Positions 6,518-7,329 of a stretch of 7,329 nucleotides of DNA are shown piece by piece; within the stretch, counting starts at the first letter, position 1, and each line of letters opens with the position of its first letter. Source of the stretch: Candidatus Bathyarchaeota archaeon. GTDB taxonomy: Archaea > Thermoproteota > Bathyarchaeia > Bathyarchaeales > SOJC01. Made by a program: the position numbers and the translations under genes. The notes under the pieces are model-generated. The model worked only from the letters and a program-made list of their open reading frames with translations. It ran no database searches and was not told the origin of the DNA. The stretch spans positions 1 to 7,329 of the forward strand of contig JAUWDF010000029.1 of assembly GCA_030608925.1 (NCBI GenBank). Reading direction: 5' to 3'.

Positions 6518-7329
6518 ATGGTAGATTTTAGCTTCACTGAAGAACAAGATCTTTTCCGCAATGCATTGAAGGAATGGTGTACGAAAAATCTCCCCTTAGA
6601 AAAGATTCGAGAAATGGATACCAAAGGTGAGATACCTCAAGATCTGGTAAGAGATATGGCTAGCCTTGGTCTGTTACTCATGACTGCTCCAGAGGAACAT
6701 GGTGGAACTGGCGCTGACTGGGTTACATCCTGCATTGCAGCTGAAGAGCTAGGTTATGCAGATATCAGTATCGCTATTCCCGTATTATGGCTTGTAGAAT
6801 CATCTTGGGGATATGTAGTTGACAAATACTGTAGCGAACAAGTTAGAGAAGATGTTATACGAAAAGCTATCAAAGGAGATGCCTTCATTGGCATAGCCTC
6901 CACAGAAGCTAGTGGAGGATCAGATGTAGCAGGATTCAAATCTGTAGCTAAAAGGGAAGGAAATAAATGGATTCTTAATGGTGAAAAAACCTATATCAGT
7001 GGCACTGAAGAAGCTAGAAAATGGGGTGGCGGCTATTTCGTTAATGCTAGGACTTCACCTGCTCCTCCGGGAGCCTCACATCGAGGTATGTCAGGATATT
7101 ACTTGCCAATGAATGCACCCGGAGTTGAAATCAACAAACGTTTTGAAGACATGGGAAGAATGGCGGTTTCAACAGGTGGCTTTGTGATGAAAAACGTCCA
7201 GTTACCTGAGAACCATCTTCTTGGTGAGGTGGATAAGGGTTTCTACATGACAATGGAAGGATTCGACGCTGCTCGAATTCTAATAGGCGGCGTATGTTTG
7301 GGAGCTGCAAAACGTGCATTGGAGTTAGG
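6518..7329 (+). CDS. Acyl-CoA dehydrogenase, N-terminal two thirds (truncated by window edge)
   Basis: The 270 codons visible belong to the acyl-CoA dehydrogenase family, FAD enzymes that form the 2,3-double bond in acyl-CoA thioesters during beta-oxidation or amino-acid breakdown. The N-terminal helical domain starts MVDFSFTEEQDLFRNALKEW and includes APEEHGGTGADW (the usual PxExGG element). The middle beta domain has the FAD-binding stretch STEASGGSD (residues 128-136), WILNGEKTYISG (151-162), NARTSP and PGVEI. The third domain begins at GEVDKGFYMTMEGFDAARI. Full-length relatives have about 380 residues, so roughly 110, including the usual C-terminal catalytic glutamate, are outside the window. 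At the place where isovaleryl-CoA dehydrogenases carry their glutamate (LDLER), this protein reads FDAAR, which argues against that subtype. Substrate chain length cannot be judged. It follows hdrB after 174 bases on the same strand and appears to have its own promoter. No EtfAB, its normal electron acceptor, is visible in the window. Confidence 0.93.
   Translation, partial: MVDFSFTEEQDLFRNALKEWCTKNLPLEKIREMDTKGEIPQDLVRDMASLGLLLMTAPEEHGGTGADWVTSCIAAEELGYADISIAIPVLWLVESSWGYVVDKYCSEQVREDVIRKAIKGDAFIGIASTEASGGSDVAGFKSVAKREGNKWILNGEKTYISGTEEARKWGGGYFVNARTSPAPPGASHRGMSGYYLPMNAPGVEINKRFEDMGRMAVSTGGFVMKNVQLPENHLLGEVDKGFYMTMEGFDAARILIGGVCLGAAKRALEL

Noticed and set aside
7256..7290. Catalytic glutamate of the isovaleryl-CoA dehydrogenase type in the acyl-CoA dehydrogenase
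   Set aside because: The position reads FDAAR rather than LDLER, so the base must be the usual C-terminal glutamate beyond the window. This is not evidence of an inactive enzyme.

Overview
The window looks archaeal. The gene starts are preceded by TATA/BRE-like promoter boxes at archaeal spacing rather than -35/-10 pairs. Several ribosome binding sites are GGTGA/GTGATC-type. One gene appears to be read from a near-leaderless transcript. The protein content is a cytoplasmic heterodisulfide-reductase (Hdr) system of the kind found in anaerobic archaea and some anaerobic bacteria. The moderately AT-rich DNA and the gene set would fit an uncultured lineage such as Bathyarchaeia, but that placement is only a guess; a distant bacterial origin cannot be excluded by eye.

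Layout. Positions 1-313 (minus strand) hold the N-terminal part of an EamA/DMT-type membrane transporter. Positions 314-578 are a divergent promoter region. From 579 to 6343 four plus-strand genes form one tight operon with every junction overlapping: a [NiFe]-hydrogenase small-subunit-like iron-sulfur protein (MvhG/FrhG type), a 1138-residue HdrA with a GltD-like NAD(P)H oxidoreductase module nested inside it, HdrC and HdrB. Positions 6344-6517 hold a T-rich probable terminator and a fresh promoter. From 6518 to the right edge runs an acyl-CoA dehydrogenase cut by the window end.

How the genes may work together (inference). HdrB carries two complete CCG motifs for non-cubane [4Fe-4S] clusters and HdrC carries two [4Fe-4S] motifs, so the HdrA-HdrC-HdrB chain looks catalytically intact. 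The usual hydrogen-oxidising partner is incomplete: the small-subunit-like protein is present, but no [NiFe] large subunit and no MvhD are encoded here. HdrA instead carries its own pyridine-nucleotide/FAD module, so the complex may exchange electrons with NAD(P)H, using the hydrogenase-like protein as an electron relay or docking subunit. The neighbouring acyl-CoA dehydrogenase raises the possibility that this Hdr complex serves fatty-acid or other acyl-CoA oxidation, but it has its own promoter and the link is only proximity.

No tRNA, rRNA, CRISPR array, insertion sequence or attachment site was seen. No stretch longer than 300 bases lacks a gene.
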